A stretch of DNA of 64,000 nucleotides. It comes from Nocardia arthritidis (GTDB lineage Bacteria > Actinomycetota > Actinomycetes > Mycobacteriales > Mycobacteriaceae). The notes below the pieces were generated by a model that saw only the letters and a program-made list of their open reading frames with translations, did not search any database and had not been told where the DNA came from. The stretch is from the NCBI RefSeq assembly GCF_011801145.1, contig NZ_CP046172.1:3720001-3784000 (forward strand), read 5' to 3'. Positions 19,700-29,379 of the stretch are shown piece by piece. The translations under genes were made by a program, and so were the position numbers. Position 1 is the first letter of the stretch, and every line of letters begins with the position of its first letter.

Positions 19700-20548
19700 C
19701 TATGGAGCCGCCCGGAAAACGTTGCGGGTGCGTCCGATCCCTTCGATTTCGAGTTCGACGACGTCGCCGGGACGGAGGTAGGGGTAGCGGCCGGAAAGGG
19801 CCACTCCTTCGGGGGTGCCGGTGTTGATGATGTCGCCGGGCTCGAGGACGGCGTATTGGGACAGGTGCCAAACCAGGTGGGCGACATCGAAGATGAGGTC
19901 GGCGGTGGTGGAGTCCTGGCGCGGTTCGCCGTTGACGTAGGAGCGCAGGCGCAGGTCGGTGGGGTCGAGCCGGTCGCGGGGGACGAGGGCGGGGCCGAGC
20001 GGATTGAACGTCTCACAGCATTTGCCCTTGGACCATTGGCCGCCGGAATGTTCGAGTTGGAATTCCCGCTCCGAGACGTCGTTCGAAATGGTGTATCCGG
20101 CAATGTATTTCATTGCTTCGGCGGGAGATTCGAGGTAGCGGGCGCGGGCGCCGATCACGACAGCGAGTTCGACCTCCCAATCGGTCCTGGTGGAGCGGCG
20201 TGGGATCAGCACGTCGTCGTCGGGGCCGACGATCGTATTGGGTGTTTTGAAGAAGATCACCGGTGCGTCGGGCAGCGGCGCACCCGATTCCTTCGCGTGC
20301 GCGGCATAATTCAGGCCGACGCACCAGATCGCCTGCGGGCGGGCGACGGGCGGGCCGACGCGCTGTCCGGTGATATCGATTTGTGTGAGCCGATCGGCAG
20401 CCAAAGCCATTGCGATGGTGGCGATTCCGTCGGCGGCCAGGAACGCGCCGTCGATATCGGCGGTGACCGGGCGCAGGTCGTAGGCGCGGTCGCCGTCGAC
20501 GACGACCGGCCGTTCGGCGCCGGGCGCGCCGATCCGCTGCAACTTCAT
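19700..20548 (-). CDS. Fumarylacetoacetate hydrolase family protein, probable 2,4-diketo-3-deoxy-L-fuconate hydrolase
   Basis: 282 residues, FAH fold. Metal-binding features TDWEVELAVVIG and ISNDVSEREFQ, catalytic region GGQWSKGKCCETFNPLGPAL, and C-terminal PGDIINTGTPEGV. By position it is the last hydrolytic step of the L-fucose route, cleaving 2,4-diketo-3-deoxy-L-fuconate to pyruvate and L-lactate. On sequence alone other acylpyruvate or 2-keto-3-deoxy acid substrates are possible; the neighbours decide. GAAGGG precedes the ATG at 20548. Downstream of the lactonase on the same strand. Confidence 0.85.
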   Translation of the reverse strand: MKLQRIGAPGAERPVVVDGDRAYDLRPVTADIDGAFLAADGIATIAMALAADRLTQIDITGQRVGPPVARPQAIWCVGLNYAAHAKESGAPLPDAPVIFFKTPNTIVGPDDDVLIPRRSTRTDWEVELAVVIGARARYLESPAEAMKYIAGYTISNDVSEREFQLEHSGGQWSKGKCCETFNPLGPALVPRDRLDPTDLRLRSYVNGEPRQDSTTADLIFDVAHLVWHLSQYAVLEPGDIINTGTPEGVALSGRYPYLRPGDVVELEIEGIGRTRNVFRAAP

Positions 20549-20606
20549 GCTGGTGTTCCCTTCGAATTGAGCTGTGGCAGTGGGTGGCTCCGCCGCCCGT
20601 GTGACT

Positions 20607-21488
20607 TCATTCCGAGATTCGACACGAATTCAACTGCGGCAGTTGATAAATCCGGCACGCGTTGGCGCCGAGAACGGCAGCCCGCTCGGCAGCCGTCAAC
20701 CTGGACAGGGTTTCGAGCGTGGTCCGCCACACCGTCCGGTACGAGGCGGCGGTGAGCGTGAACGGCCAATCGCCGCCGAGCAGCAGCCGATCCGGCCCGA
20801 ACACCGCGATCGCATGATCGACATACGGTTGCCAGCGCGCCGCGCTGATCTCGTCCCCGGAAACCGTTGCCAGACCGGAAATCTTGGCCACCACATTGGG
20901 TTCGGTCGCGGCCGCGCGCAGCAGGTCGGCCCACGGCTGCCAGCCCCCGGCGCCGATCGGCGGTTTGCCGAGATGGTCGAGTACGACGGTGAGTCCGGGA
21001 TGGGTGCGGGCGATCACCGGCACCTGAGCCAACAGATCGGGTCGCTCGGCCACCGCGTCGAAAACCAGTCCGGCCGCGGCGAGTTGGCCGAGGCTGTCCG
21101 AAACCGACGGCCGCAGTAGATATTCCGGATCCGGATCGCGGTGGATCATATGCCGGACGCCGACGAATTCGGGATATCCGCGCAGTGCGGGCAGCAGCCG
21201 CGCGACCAGGTCCGGCCGGTGCAGCGGCAGCCAGCCGACCACCGCGGCCGGGCGTGGTGCGGCGGCGGCCGCGGCGAGCAGCGCGTGATTCTCGGCGAGC
21301 GAATCCGATGCCTGCACCAGTACCAGCGCATCGATACCGTGTTCGGCGAAGTCGGATTCGGCGTCGGCCAGGGTGTAATTCCGAGACAAGACATCGGATG
21401 TATCGGTGAGCCAGTCGTATTCCACGTGGAACTTTCGGCCGCTGATGGTCCACACGTGCACATGAGCGTCTACAGTCATCGGAGGCAT
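20607..21488 (-). CDS. Amidohydrolase family lactonase, probable L-fucono-1,5-lactonase
   Basis: 293 residues, amidohydrolase-2 TIM barrel. Metal motif VDAHVHVW at the N-terminus, [20 protein letters not shown], and the metal Asp in [11 protein letters not shown]. In sugar-acid clusters this family hydrolyses the lactone formed by the sugar dehydrogenase; here L-fucono-lactone. First in a leftward pair with the FAH-family gene. Only 29 bp separate its start from the divergent regulator start. The last ~10 residues ([10 protein letters not shown]) look like a short extension. Confidence 0.85.
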   Translation of the reverse strand: MPPMTVDAHVHVWTISGRKFHVEYDWLTDTSDVLSRNYTLADAESDFAEHGIDALVLVQASDSLAENHALLAAAAAAPRPAAVVGWLPLHRPDLVARLLPALRGYPEFVGVRHMIHRDPDPEYLLRPSVSDSLGQLAAAGLVFDAVAERPDLLAQVPVIARTHPGLTVVLDHLGKPPIGAGGWQPWADLLRAAATEPNVVAKISGLATVSGDEISAARWQPYVDHAIAVFGPDRLLLGGDWPFTLTAASYRTVWRTTLETLSRLTAAERAAVLGANACRIYQLPQLNSCRISE

Positions 21489-21517
21489 AGCTTCACATCC
21501 TCGACAGAAGGAATCAG

Positions 21518-22186
21518 GTGTCGGTCACCGACGATGCGATTGCGAAGATCAAGGCGATGATCGTCTCCGGCGATCTGAAGCCGGGCTCGCGGCTGCCGCG
21601 GGAGGCGGATCTGGCCGCCGAGCTGGGTGTTTCGCGGAATTCGCTGCGCGAGGCGGTGCGGGCGCTCGCGTTGGTGCGGATCCTGGACGTGCGCCAGGGC
21701 GACGGCACGTATGTGTCCAGCCTGGAACCGAATTCGCTGCTGGACGCGATGAGCTTCCTGCTGGAATTCCACCAGGACGATTCGGTGCTGGACATACTCG
21801 GCGTGCGCCGGATCCTGGAGCCCGCCGCGACCGCGCTGGCCGCGACGCGGATGACCGACGCGCAGATCGAGCATCTGCGCACGCTGGTGGAGCCCGCGGG
21901 CCGATCGGTGACCGATCTGGTCGCGCTCGATTTGAGCTTCCATGCCGCCGTCGCCGCCGCGTCCGGCAACAAAGTCCTTGCCTCGCTGCTGGATTCGCTC
22001 TCGCTGCCGACCACCCGGGCACGCATCTGGCGCGGCGTCACCGAGGAGGGCGCGTTCGAGCGCACCGTGGCCGAGCACCGCGCCATCTGTGACGCGATCG
22101 CCGCGCGCGATCCGGAGCTCGCGCACGCCAGGGCGCTGGCGCACGTCGCTGGCGTGATGGAGTGGCTGCGGATGGCGGCGGGCTGA
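21518..22186 (+). CDS. GntR/FadR family regulator of the fucose cluster
   Basis: 222 residues. N-terminal GntR winged helix ([34 protein letters not shown], then VRQGDGTYV) and a C-terminal FCD domain with the metal-binding Asp/His pattern ([24 protein letters not shown]). GTG start with GAAGGA 5 nt upstream. It sits between the two leftward gene blocks of the fucose pathway, so it probably represses them and is relieved by a pathway sugar acid. Confidence 0.9.
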   Translation: MSVTDDAIAKIKAMIVSGDLKPGSRLPREADLAAELGVSRNSLREAVRALALVRILDVRQGDGTYVSSLEPNSLLDAMSFLLEFHQDDSVLDILGVRRILEPAATALAATRMTDAQIEHLRTLVEPAGRSVTDLVALDLSFHAAVAAASGNKVLASLLDSLSLPTTRARIWRGVTEEGAFERTVAEHRAICDAIAARDPELAHARALAHVAGVMEWLRMAAG

Positions 22187-22203
22187 TCTGGGAAGCGCGC
22201 CGG

Positions 22204-23121
22204 TCACAGCGCGGCCGAGGACATCAGCTCGTCCCAAAGCTCGTCGGGGACAGGGAATTCCAGCATCGCGATGCTGTCCGCGATCTCGTCGCGGCTGCCC
22301 GCGCCGAGCACGGTGGCGTGCACGGCGGCATGCCTGCCCGGGAACTGCAATGCCGCAGCCCGCAGCGGCACTTCGTATTTCGCGCACAGCCGCGCGAGCG
22401 CCCGCGCCCGCTCGACGATCTCGGCCGCCGCGGGTCGATAGTCGAAGACCGGCCGCTGTTCCGGATTGACCAGCACCCCGCTGTTCAGCACCCCGGCCAC
22501 CAGCACCCGGATGCCACGGGCCGCGCATTCCGGCAGTAGCTCGTCCTCCGCGCGTCGGTCCAGCAGCGTGTAGCGCCCGGCGATCATCAGCTCATCGATC
22601 GGCGCCTCGCGCACGAAACGCAGCGCCACCGCGACATGATTGACCCCGACGCCGATACCCGAGGTAAGTCCCTCCGCACGCATCCGCGCCAACGCGGGGA
22701 TCGCCTCCGCCAACGCCTGCGCCTGGTGGTCGTCGGGATCATGGACGAGCAGGGTGTCCACCCGATCCAATCGGAGTCGCCGCAGCGACTGCTCCACCGA
22801 ACGGCGCACGCCGTCGGCCGAATAGTCCAGTCGCCGAGAACGTTTCGGTGCGCCATAGAAATCGTCGACACCATCGGGCGCGCCGGGATCGTCGTAGAGC
22901 AGCCTGCCGACCTTGGTCGATACCGTGAACTCCGACCGCGGCTTACTCCGCAGGAACAGCCCAAGCCGTTCCTCGCTGAGCCCGGCACCGTAGTGCGGTG
23001 CGGTGTCGAATGCGCGAATACCGCTGTCCCACGCGGCCGTCAACGCGTCCTGCGCGCTGTCGGCGTCGACGGGCTGGAACAGTCCGGCGTAACCCGCGCC
23101 GCCGAGCACGATCTCATTCAC
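22204..23121 (-). CDS. Aldo/keto reductase, probable L-fucose dehydrogenase (D-threo-aldose 1-dehydrogenase type)
   Basis: 305 residues, AKR TIM barrel: N-terminal LGGAGYAGLF, catalytic FDTAPHYGAGLSEERLG (Asp/Tyr), Lys in STKVGRLL, and the catalytic His in LVHDPDD. It matches the short AKR subgroup that oxidises L-fucose and other 6-deoxy sugars at C1. Last gene of the large leftward operon, overlapping the mutarotase end by 8 bp. It supplies the first oxidation of the pathway. Confidence 0.85.
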   Translation of the reverse strand: MNEIVLGGAGYAGLFQPVDADSAQDALTAAWDSGIRAFDTAPHYGAGLSEERLGLFLRSKPRSEFTVSTKVGRLLYDDPGAPDGVDDFYGAPKRSRRLDYSADGVRRSVEQSLRRLRLDRVDTLLVHDPDDHQAQALAEAIPALARMRAEGLTSGIGVGVNHVAVALRFVREAPIDELMIAGRYTLLDRRAEDELLPECAARGIRVLVAGVLNSGVLVNPEQRPVFDYRPAAAEIVERARALARLCAKYEVPLRAAALQFPGRHAAVHATVLGAGSRDEIADSIAMLEFPVPDELWDELMSSAAL

Positions 23122-23440
23122 CCGCCGTCTCCAGATCCCACACCACCGGAAGCGCCGCGGCGGCCCCGTCGGTCGAATAGTCGTGCGCCGCTTCGAGATA
23201 CTCGTCCATTCGCCGCTGCCAGGCGACGTTCACCGGCAGTGCGGCGAGCTCGGCCAGCAGCACATCGTATGCGGCGCAATCGATCACGTGGAACAGATCG
23301 GTTCCGCTGCGCCAGATGGTCCAGGAGCTGGCCCCGGCCTTCCTGATCGCCGCGACGAGCTCGCCGGGCACGGCGCGGTGCGCCGCCTCGTACTCCGCGA
23401 CCTTTCCGGGTTTCAACTTGGTGTGCAACGCGATTCGCAT
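23114..23440 (-). CDS. L-rhamnose/L-fucose mutarotase family protein
   Basis: 108 residues, RhaM-type ferredoxin-like fold: MRIALHTKLKPGKVAEYEAAHRAV, SWTIWRSGTDLFHVIDC and a C-terminal PVVWDLE that closely resembles the family ending. It interconverts sugar anomers so that the anomer-specific dehydrogenase is fed. Its position between the ABC permease and the dehydrogenase favours L-fucose, though the family name is rhamnose mutarotase. Confidence 0.9.
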   Translation of the reverse strand: MRIALHTKLKPGKVAEYEAAHRAVPGELVAAIRKAGASSWTIWRSGTDLFHVIDCAAYDVLLAELAALPVNVAWQRRMDEYLEAAHDYSTDGAAAALPVVWDLETAGE

Positions 23441-23441
23441 A

Positions 23442-24467
23442 TCACTCCTGCCTGCGCCCGCTGGCGATGCGGGTGATCACCAGCGCGACCAGGATCAGTG
23501 CGCCGTTGATGAACTTCAGCGAATCCGCGCTCACCCCACCGTAGGACAGCAGCTTCTGGATCAGCGTGAGGATCAGCACGCCGAAGAAGGCGCCGAGCAC
23601 CGAACCGCGCCCGCCGTTGAGCGCGACCCCGCCGATCACACAGGCCGCGAAGACCTGGAAGATCATGCCGTCGCCCTGGCTGACCTGCACGCTGGCGAAC
23701 TGGCCCGAATAGATCAGCCCGCCGATCGCGGCCAGCCCGCCCGCGATCACCAGCACGCCGAGCACCACTCGGTCGGTGCGTATACCGGCGGCGCGCGCGG
23801 CCGCCTCGTTGCCGCCGACCGCGTACAGCGCCCGGCCGGCCGTCGTATAGGTGAGCACGAAATAGCCGATCGCGAACAGCGCCAGGCACACCACGATATC
23901 CACCGGAATGCCGAAAACCCTTGTGTTGCCGAGCCAATCGATGGAGGCCGGAATCTTGGTGAGGGTGAAACCCTCGGTCAGGAAGGTGAGCAGCCCGCGC
24001 AGCGCGATGAGCATGGCCAGGGTGACGATGAACCCGTTGAGCCCGAATCGCACGATCAGGATTCCGTTCACCGCGCCGACCGCGAGCCCTACCAGCAGCG
24101 CCATCGGAATCGCCATCCACGGCGAGGTCCAGGTGTACGCACCGACTTTCGCGGTGCCCATGGTGGCCCAGATGGCGATGCCGGGCGCCAGCCCGAAGGT
24201 GGATTCCAGCGACAGATCCATCCGGCCGACCACCAGCACCAGCACCTCGGCCAGCACCAGCAGCGAGATGCCGCTCATGGTGGTCAGCACATTGGTGAGG
24301 TTGGTGGGGGAGACGAAGTTGTGGTTGATGAAATACCCGACCACCAATACCAGGAGAATCGGTGGCACCAAAAGGAAATCGCGCAGCGCGCCCCAGCGCA
24401 CCGCGGCCAGCCGGGCCCGGCGGGTCGCGGCGGGCGCGCCGAGTGCGGGCTCGGCGGTCCGTGTCAT
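23442..24467 (-). CDS. Sugar ABC transporter permease (RbsC/CUT2 type)
   Basis: 341 residues, 8-10 transmembrane helices. The CUT2 signature regions are present: GRMDLSLESTFGLAPGIAI, NGFIVTLAMLIALRGLL, YAVGGNEAAARAAGI with the EAA-like contact loop, and GGVALNGGRGSVLGAFFG. ATG at 24467 overlaps the stop of the ATPase gene (ATGA). Part of the fucose importer with the genes at 24464 and 25957. Confidence 0.92.
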   Translation of the reverse strand: MTRTAEPALGAPAATRRARLAAVRWGALRDFLLVPPILLVLVVGYFINHNFVSPTNLTNVLTTMSGISLLVLAEVLVLVVGRMDLSLESTFGLAPGIAIWATMGTAKVGAYTWTSPWMAIPMALLVGLAVGAVNGILIVRFGLNGFIVTLAMLIALRGLLTFLTEGFTLTKIPASIDWLGNTRVFGIPVDIVVCLALFAIGYFVLTYTTAGRALYAVGGNEAAARAAGIRTDRVVLGVLVIAGGLAAIGGLIYSGQFASVQVSQGDGMIFQVFAACVIGGVALNGGRGSVLGAFFGVLILTLIQKLLSYGGVSADSLKFINGALILVALVITRIASGRRQE

Positions 24468-25957
24468 GACATTCCTTCCATGGCGGCGACCAGTTCGCGG
24501 TCGCCCCAACCTTTTTCGAATTCGGCGCGCAGTCGGCCCTGCCGCATGACCAGCACCCGGTCGCAGTCGCGCAGGTCGTCGAGTTCGTCGGAGACCACCA
24601 GCACCGCGGTGCCGCGTTCGGCCACCCCGCGCAGCACCGCGCGCAGGGTGTCCTTCGAGCGGACGTCGACTCCGGCGGTCGGGGTGATCAGCACCAGCAC
24701 CGCCGGATCGGTGGCCAGCGCGCGGGCGAACACCACCTTCTGCTGATTGCCGCCGGACAGCTCCGCGACGCTCTGCTCGGCCCCGTCGACCTTGATATCC
24801 AGATCCTGAACGGCCTTGTCCGTCAGCGTGTTCCGGGCGCGCCGGGAGATGATGCCGAATCGCCCGAGCCGTCGCGGCACGGTGAGCGTCGCATTGTCGG
24901 CAACGCTCATCTCCGGCACCAGTCCCTCCTCGTGCCGGTCGCGCGGCACGAAGCCTATTCCGGCGCGCAGCGCGGCAGGGACGCCGCCGCGCCGCAGCGG
25001 CACACCGTTGACCCGGATGGAACCGTTTGCGGCCCTGCGCAATCCGACGATCGTTTCGGCCACCTCGGTGCGCCCGCTGCTGCCGCCGCCCGCCAGCCCG
25101 ACGATCTCGCCCGGACCGACTTCCAGTCCGATGCCGTCGTATTCACCTGCCCGCGTGAGGTTTTCCACCGCGAGCGCGGGTTCGGCCGAAATTTCGGGTG
25201 CGGCTCGGGGCACCGATGTCTCCAGCGCGACCGCGTCCCCGGTCATCGCGGCGATCAGCTCGCGCTTGCCGAGTTCGGCGGCGGGTGCGGTGACGACGTG
25301 CCGCGCATCGCGGAAAACCGTGATGTCCCGGCAGATTTCATAGGTTTCGTCGAGGTGGTGCGAGATGAACAGGAAGGTCACGCCCTGCGCCTGCAGATCG
25401 CCGATGCGCGCGAAAAGCCGCTTGATCGCGGGACCGTCGAGTTGCGCGGTCGGTTCGTCCAGGATGATGAACCGCGCGCCGTGCGACAGCGAGCGGGCGA
25501 TCTCCACCAGTTGCCGGTGCTCCACCGAGAGCTCCCTGGCCGTCGTGTCCACCTCGACCGGCACCGACCAGGTGTCGAGCAGTTCCCGTGCGCGGCCACG
25601 CAGCTTGCGCCAGTTGACGATTCGGCCGCCGAAACCCTGCGCGCCGATGAAGAGGTTCTCGGCCACCGAGAGATCCGGGACGATCGTCGACTTCTGGTAA
25701 ACGCACGCCACCCTGGCCCGCCAGCCGTCCCGGTCGGCGAGAGCGGGTGCGGGTTCGCCGTTGAACCGCACCTGCCCCGCGTCCGGCGCGGCCAGTCCGG
25801 TGAGGATCGACACCAGTGTCGATTTGCCCGCACCGTTGCGGCCGACCAGCGCGTGTGTGCGACCGGCCGTCACCTCGAGGTGTACCTCGTCGAGTGCGAC
25901 GGTGCGGCCGAACCGTTTCGAGACGCCGCGCGCCTCGGCGATCAGCGGATCGGTCAT
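24464..25957 (-). CDS. Sugar ABC transporter ATP-binding protein (CUT2, double domain)
   Basis: 497 residues with two ABC modules, as in RbsA/XylG. First module: Walker A GRNGAGKST, signature LSVEHRQLVEIARSL, Walker B FIILDEPTAQLD. Second module: diverged Walker A GLAGGGSSGRTEV, signature LSGGNQQKVVFARAL, and VLVLITPTAGVDV in place of a canonical Walker B. The degenerate second site is normal for this family. ATG at 25957 shares one base with the preceding stop. Confidence 0.93.
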   Translation of the reverse strand: MTDPLIAEARGVSKRFGRTVALDEVHLEVTAGRTHALVGRNGAGKSTLVSILTGLAAPDAGQVRFNGEPAPALADRDGWRARVACVYQKSTIVPDLSVAENLFIGAQGFGGRIVNWRKLRGRARELLDTWSVPVEVDTTARELSVEHRQLVEIARSLSHGARFIILDEPTAQLDGPAIKRLFARIGDLQAQGVTFLFISHHLDETYEICRDITVFRDARHVVTAPAAELGKRELIAAMTGDAVALETSVPRAAPEISAEPALAVENLTRAGEYDGIGLEVGPGEIVGLAGGGSSGRTEVAETIVGLRRAANGSIRVNGVPLRRGGVPAALRAGIGFVPRDRHEEGLVPEMSVADNATLTVPRRLGRFGIISRRARNTLTDKAVQDLDIKVDGAEQSVAELSGGNQQKVVFARALATDPAVLVLITPTAGVDVRSKDTLRAVLRGVAERGTAVLVVSDELDDLRDCDRVLVMRQGRLRAEFEKGWGDRELVAAMEGMS

Positions 25958-27048
25958 CAGCCGCCGTGTCCCCACAGTCCGGGCGCCGTCGGCGCCACCG
26001 TATCGAGCTCGCCGACCTTGCCGCCCGCGCGGGTCACCACCGGCGCGGGGAGCTGGTCCTCCAACATGCCGCTGACGCCGGTATCGACGATGACCGAACC
26101 GTGATCGGTTGGGCCGGGCGCGAATTTGCGGCCCTCGGTGGCGGCCTTCGCGTAGAACGCGGCGTACTGCGCGTACAGATCCGCGGGCTGGGAGACCGTC
26201 GCATCGATCTCGCCGTCGGCGATGCCGTCCAGCTCGGCCTTGATGCCGTCATTGGAGACGATCGTAATATGGCCCGGCGCACCGGCTTTCACCAATTTTC
26301 CGGAGCGCTTGAGCAGGGCCAGCGTCGGCTGCAGGAATACGCCGCCCGCCTGCATGTAGATGCCGTTGATATCGGGATCGGTGAGCAGCTTGTCCTGCAG
26401 GCCGGAGGCGGCGCGGTCACCCTTCCAGTCGGTGGGGATCTCGATCACCTTGATACCGGGGTAGCGGGATTTCATGCAGTCGGCGAACGCCTCCGACCGA
26501 TCGCGTCCGTTGATCGAGCTGAGGTCGCCCTGGAATTCGACGACTTTGCCTGTGCCCTTAAGGGTTTCGCCGAGGAAGACGCAGGATTTGGTGCCGTACG
26601 CACGGTTGTCCGCGCGCACAACCATATACGCGCCGCCGCTGTCGGGCCGGGTGTCGACGCTGATCACCGGCACGTTCTTGGCCGCGGCGGCGGCGATCGC
26701 CGGTTTGACGGCCGCGGTGTCCTGCGGCGCCATGACGATCGCCTTGACGTTCTTGGACAGCAGCGTGTCCACATTCGATTTGAGACGGTTCGCGTCGTTG
26801 TCGGACGAGGTGTTCTCCAGCTTCACCCCCGCCTGGGCGGCCTTCGGGCCGAGGTATCCGGCGTAGGCGCTCCAGAAGTCGGAATCCGAGCGCGGCTGAT
26901 CCGCGCCGACCAGCACGCCGTTCTCCGCACCGGTGCCGACCTTGACGGCCGGTGCGCCACCGTTGTTCGTCGGCTCCCTGGTACAGGCCGCCGCGCCGAC
27001 GACCAGCGCCGCGCAGCTGGCGGCGACCAGAATCCTGGCGGTTTTCAT
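25957..27048 (-). CDS. Sugar ABC transporter substrate-binding lipoprotein
   Basis: 363 residues. Type II signal peptide [19 protein letters not shown] with lipobox AAAC (Cys22), then a periplasmic-binding-protein type I fold: [47 protein letters not shown]. It is anchored on the outer face of the membrane and delivers sugar to the permease. The context suggests L-fucose. The start overlaps the dehydratase stop (ATGA). Confidence 0.92.
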   Translation of the reverse strand: MKTARILVAASCAALVVGAAACTREPTNNGGAPAVKVGTGAENGVLVGADQPRSDSDFWSAYAGYLGPKAAQAGVKLENTSSDNDANRLKSNVDTLLSKNVKAIVMAPQDTAAVKPAIAAAAAKNVPVISVDTRPDSGGAYMVVRADNRAYGTKSCVFLGETLKGTGKVVEFQGDLSSINGRDRSEAFADCMKSRYPGIKVIEIPTDWKGDRAASGLQDKLLTDPDINGIYMQAGGVFLQPTLALLKRSGKLVKAGAPGHITIVSNDGIKAELDGIADGEIDATVSQPADLYAQYAAFYAKAATEGRKFAPGPTDHGSVIVDTGVSGMLEDQLPAPVVTRAGGKVGELDTVAPTAPGLWGHGG

Positions 27049-28403
27049 GAGATCTCGTACTCCTTTGTCGAGGCGGCGGCCGGGTTGTCGGCGAAAGGTT
27101 CGGTGTGCCAAGCGATTCCGTCGGGATAGGCATAGGCGGCCAGGGTGGTCGGCAGCATTTCGGCGCTGAAACCCGGTGTGCGCGGGGCGAGATAGCGACC
27201 GCCGCGCACCTGGACCGGGTCGCGGAAATGCTCGTGCAGGTGGTCGACGTATTCGATGGCGCGGCCGTCCATGGTGCCGCTGATCGCCACATAGTCGATC
27301 ATGGCCAGGTGCTGCACGAGCTCGCAGAGTCCGACGCCTCCCGCATGCGGCACCACCGGGACGCCGAATTTGGCCGCCAGCAACAGGATCGCCAGATTCT
27401 CGTTGACGCCGCCGACCCGCGCGGCGTCGATTTGCAGTATGTCGACGGCGCCCGCCTGGAGCAGCTGTTTGAACAGGATCCGGTTCTGGCCGTGCTCGCC
27501 GGTGGAGATGCGCACCGGCGCGACCCGGCGGCGGATCTCGGCGTGGCCGAGGATGTCGTCCGGGCTGGTCGGCTCCTCGACCCAGGCCAGGCCCGCCGGA
27601 GCGAGCCTGCTTATCCACGCGACCGCGGCGTCGACATCCCAGCGCTGATTCGCGTCGACGGCCAGGCCGATGTCGGGACCTATTGCCGCCCTGGCGATTT
27701 CGACGCGGCGGGCATCCTCGTCGACGTCGCGACCCACCTTGATTTTGATGGTGCCGAAGCCGTCCGCCACCGCCTGCCTGGCCAACCGCGCCAGTTTGGC
27801 ATCGGAGTAACCCAGCCAGCCGGGTGAGGTGGTGTAGGCGGGATATCCGGTGGCGAGCAGGGTTTCGGCGCGGGCGGCGCGGCCCGGCGCCGCGGTGTGC
27901 AGGATATGCAGCGCCTCGTCCCTGGTGAGCGCGTCGGTCAGGTAGCGGAAGTCGACGAGGTCGACGATCTGCTCCGGTGTCATCTCGGATACCAACTGCC
28001 ACACCGGTTTTCCGGCGCGTTTGGCGGCGAGGTCCCAGGCCGCGTTGATCACCGCGCCTGCCGCCATGTGCACGACGCCCTTTTCCGGGCCCAGCCAGCG
28101 CAATTGGGAGTCGGCGGTGAGGATGCGGGCGAATCCGCCCAGATCCCCGGTGATCTCGGCGACAGACCGCCCGATCACCAGGCGCCCCAGCGACTGGATG
28201 GCCGCGCGCTGCACATCGTTGCCGCGGCCGATGGTGAACGCGAAACCGTGACCGGCCAGGCCGTCCGGATCGTCCGTGCGCAGGATGACGTAGGCCGCGG
28301 AATAGTCCGGGTCCGGATTCATCGCATCCGAACCGTCCAGTTCGAGCGAGGTGGGAAACCGGATATCCAGCGTGTCCAGCGCGGTGATGAGTGCCGTCGG
28401 CAT
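27045..28403 (-). CDS. L-fuconate dehydratase (enolase superfamily)
   Basis: 452 residues. Dehydrates L-fuconate to 2-keto-3-deoxy-L-fuconate using Mg2+. The sequence follows the characterised Xanthomonas campestris enzyme very closely from memory: [19 protein letters not shown] at the N-terminus, [12 protein letters not shown], base motif TIKIKVGRD, metal ligands in [17 protein letters not shown] and STGEHGQNR, and the [13 protein letters not shown] segment. First gene of the six-gene operon with importer, mutarotase and dehydrogenase. This is the anchor for reading the cluster as fucose catabolism. Confidence 0.93.
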   Translation of the reverse strand: MPTALITALDTLDIRFPTSLELDGSDAMNPDPDYSAAYVILRTDDPDGLAGHGFAFTIGRGNDVQRAAIQSLGRLVIGRSVAEITGDLGGFARILTADSQLRWLGPEKGVVHMAAGAVINAAWDLAAKRAGKPVWQLVSEMTPEQIVDLVDFRYLTDALTRDEALHILHTAAPGRAARAETLLATGYPAYTTSPGWLGYSDAKLARLARQAVADGFGTIKIKVGRDVDEDARRVEIARAAIGPDIGLAVDANQRWDVDAAVAWISRLAPAGLAWVEEPTSPDDILGHAEIRRRVAPVRISTGEHGQNRILFKQLLQAGAVDILQIDAARVGGVNENLAILLLAAKFGVPVVPHAGGVGLCELVQHLAMIDYVAISGTMDGRAIEYVDHLHEHFRDPVQVRGGRYLAPRTPGFSAEMLPTTLAAYAYPDGIAWHTEPFADNPAAASTKEYEIS

Positions 28404-28590
28404 GTAACCCCCGGGAGATGGAGAGTGACTTGGATCACGACTATACATCGGAGGTCTGTGCAGGCAAGGGGTTTGGCGAAATCGTTGAAAGTTGGCCCTC
28501 TCGTGCGCAATATCTCCCTCTATCGGCCGAACGGTGTTAGTGTCGGCTCGGTTAAACATCGGATCTGTGTGCTTCGAAGGGTGAAATGCT
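28404..28590. promoter_or_regulatory. Divergent promoter region of the fucose cluster with a direct repeat
   Basis: 187 bp between the leftward fuconate dehydratase operon and the rightward SDR-lldD pair. It holds two direct copies of an ACATCGGA..TCTGTG element, at 28445-28460 and 28556-28569, each near one of the two genes. They are candidate binding sites for the GntR regulator, but this is inference from position. Confidence 0.45.
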
Positions 28591-29379
28591 ATGTCGGCGC
28601 AGGCATTCGGCGGGCTGACCGCGATCGTCACCGGTGGCGCGTCCGGAATCGGGAAGGCCGTCAGCGAAACGCTGGCCGCCGGGGGCGCGTGGGTGGCGGT
28701 GCTCGACCGCGACCTCGGCGCGCCGACCACCGGCCTCGCGGTGCGCTGCGATGTCACCGACGACGCCGACGTGCGCGCGGCGGTGCTTACCGTCGCCGAG
28801 ACATACGGCGGCATCGATATCGTGGTGAACTGCGCGGGCATCGGCGCACAGGGCACCATCGCCGACCACACCGACGACGAGTGGCGAAATGTCTTCGAGG
28901 TCAATGTCTTCGGTACCGTCCGGATCTGCCGCGCCGCGCTGCCGCACCTGCGCGTCTCGGCGTCGGCCGCGATCGTCAACATGTGTTCCATCGCGGCGAC
29001 CACCGGCCTGCCCGACCGCGCCGTCTACAGTGCCAGCAAGGGTGCGGTGCTCGCGCTGACCCGCGCCATGGCCGCCGACCATTTGACCGAAGGCATCCGC
29101 GTGAACTGTGTGAATCCCGGAACCGTCGATACACCGTGGGTGCAGCGGCTGCTGGCCGCCAGCGCCGATCCTGGCGCGGAGCTCACCGCGCTGCGGGCCA
29201 GGCAGCCGCACGGCAGGCTGGTGACAGCCGAGGAGGTCGCCGCCGCGGTCGCCTATCTGGCGAGTCCGGCCGCGGGTTCCACCACCGCGACCATGCTGGA
29301 GGTGGACGCGGGCATGCATTCGCTCCGGTTGCGGGCTCCGGCCTCCGCGCGCTCCGGCCAAGGGGAGGCGGCCCGGTGA
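28591..29379 (+). CDS. SDR oxidoreductase, probable 2-keto-3-deoxy-L-fuconate dehydrogenase
   Basis: 262 residues, classical short-chain dehydrogenase. Cofactor motif [15 protein letters not shown]-type [10 protein letters not shown], catalytic Ser (NMCSIAATT), and YSASK with Tyr and Lys. An acidic residue after strand 2 (VLDRDLG) suggests NAD+ preference. In the known pathway an SDR oxidises C4 of 2-keto-3-deoxy-L-fuconate to the 2,4-diketo acid cleaved by the FAH-family enzyme encoded at 19700. GAAGGG before the ATG. Stop overlaps the next start. Confidence 0.87.
   Translation: MSAQAFGGLTAIVTGGASGIGKAVSETLAAGGAWVAVLDRDLGAPTTGLAVRCDVTDDADVRAAVLTVAETYGGIDIVVNCAGIGAQGTIADHTDDEWRNVFEVNVFGTVRICRAALPHLRVSASAAIVNMCSIAATTGLPDRAVYSASKGAVLALTRAMAADHLTEGIRVNCVNPGTVDTPWVQRLLAASADPGAELTALRARQPHGRLVTAEEVAAAVAYLASPAAGSTTATMLEVDAGMHSLRLRAPASARSGQGEAAR

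Noticed and set aside
20560..20650. Short imperfect duplication giving LPQLNS-like strings at the lactonase end and in the following gap
   Set aside because: Only about 14 of 17 bases match; too weak to claim a duplication event.
28404..29003. N-terminal extension of the fuconate dehydratase frame
   Set aside because: It would run antisense through the SDR gene and the divergent promoter. The family start [10 protein letters not shown] at 28403 fits.
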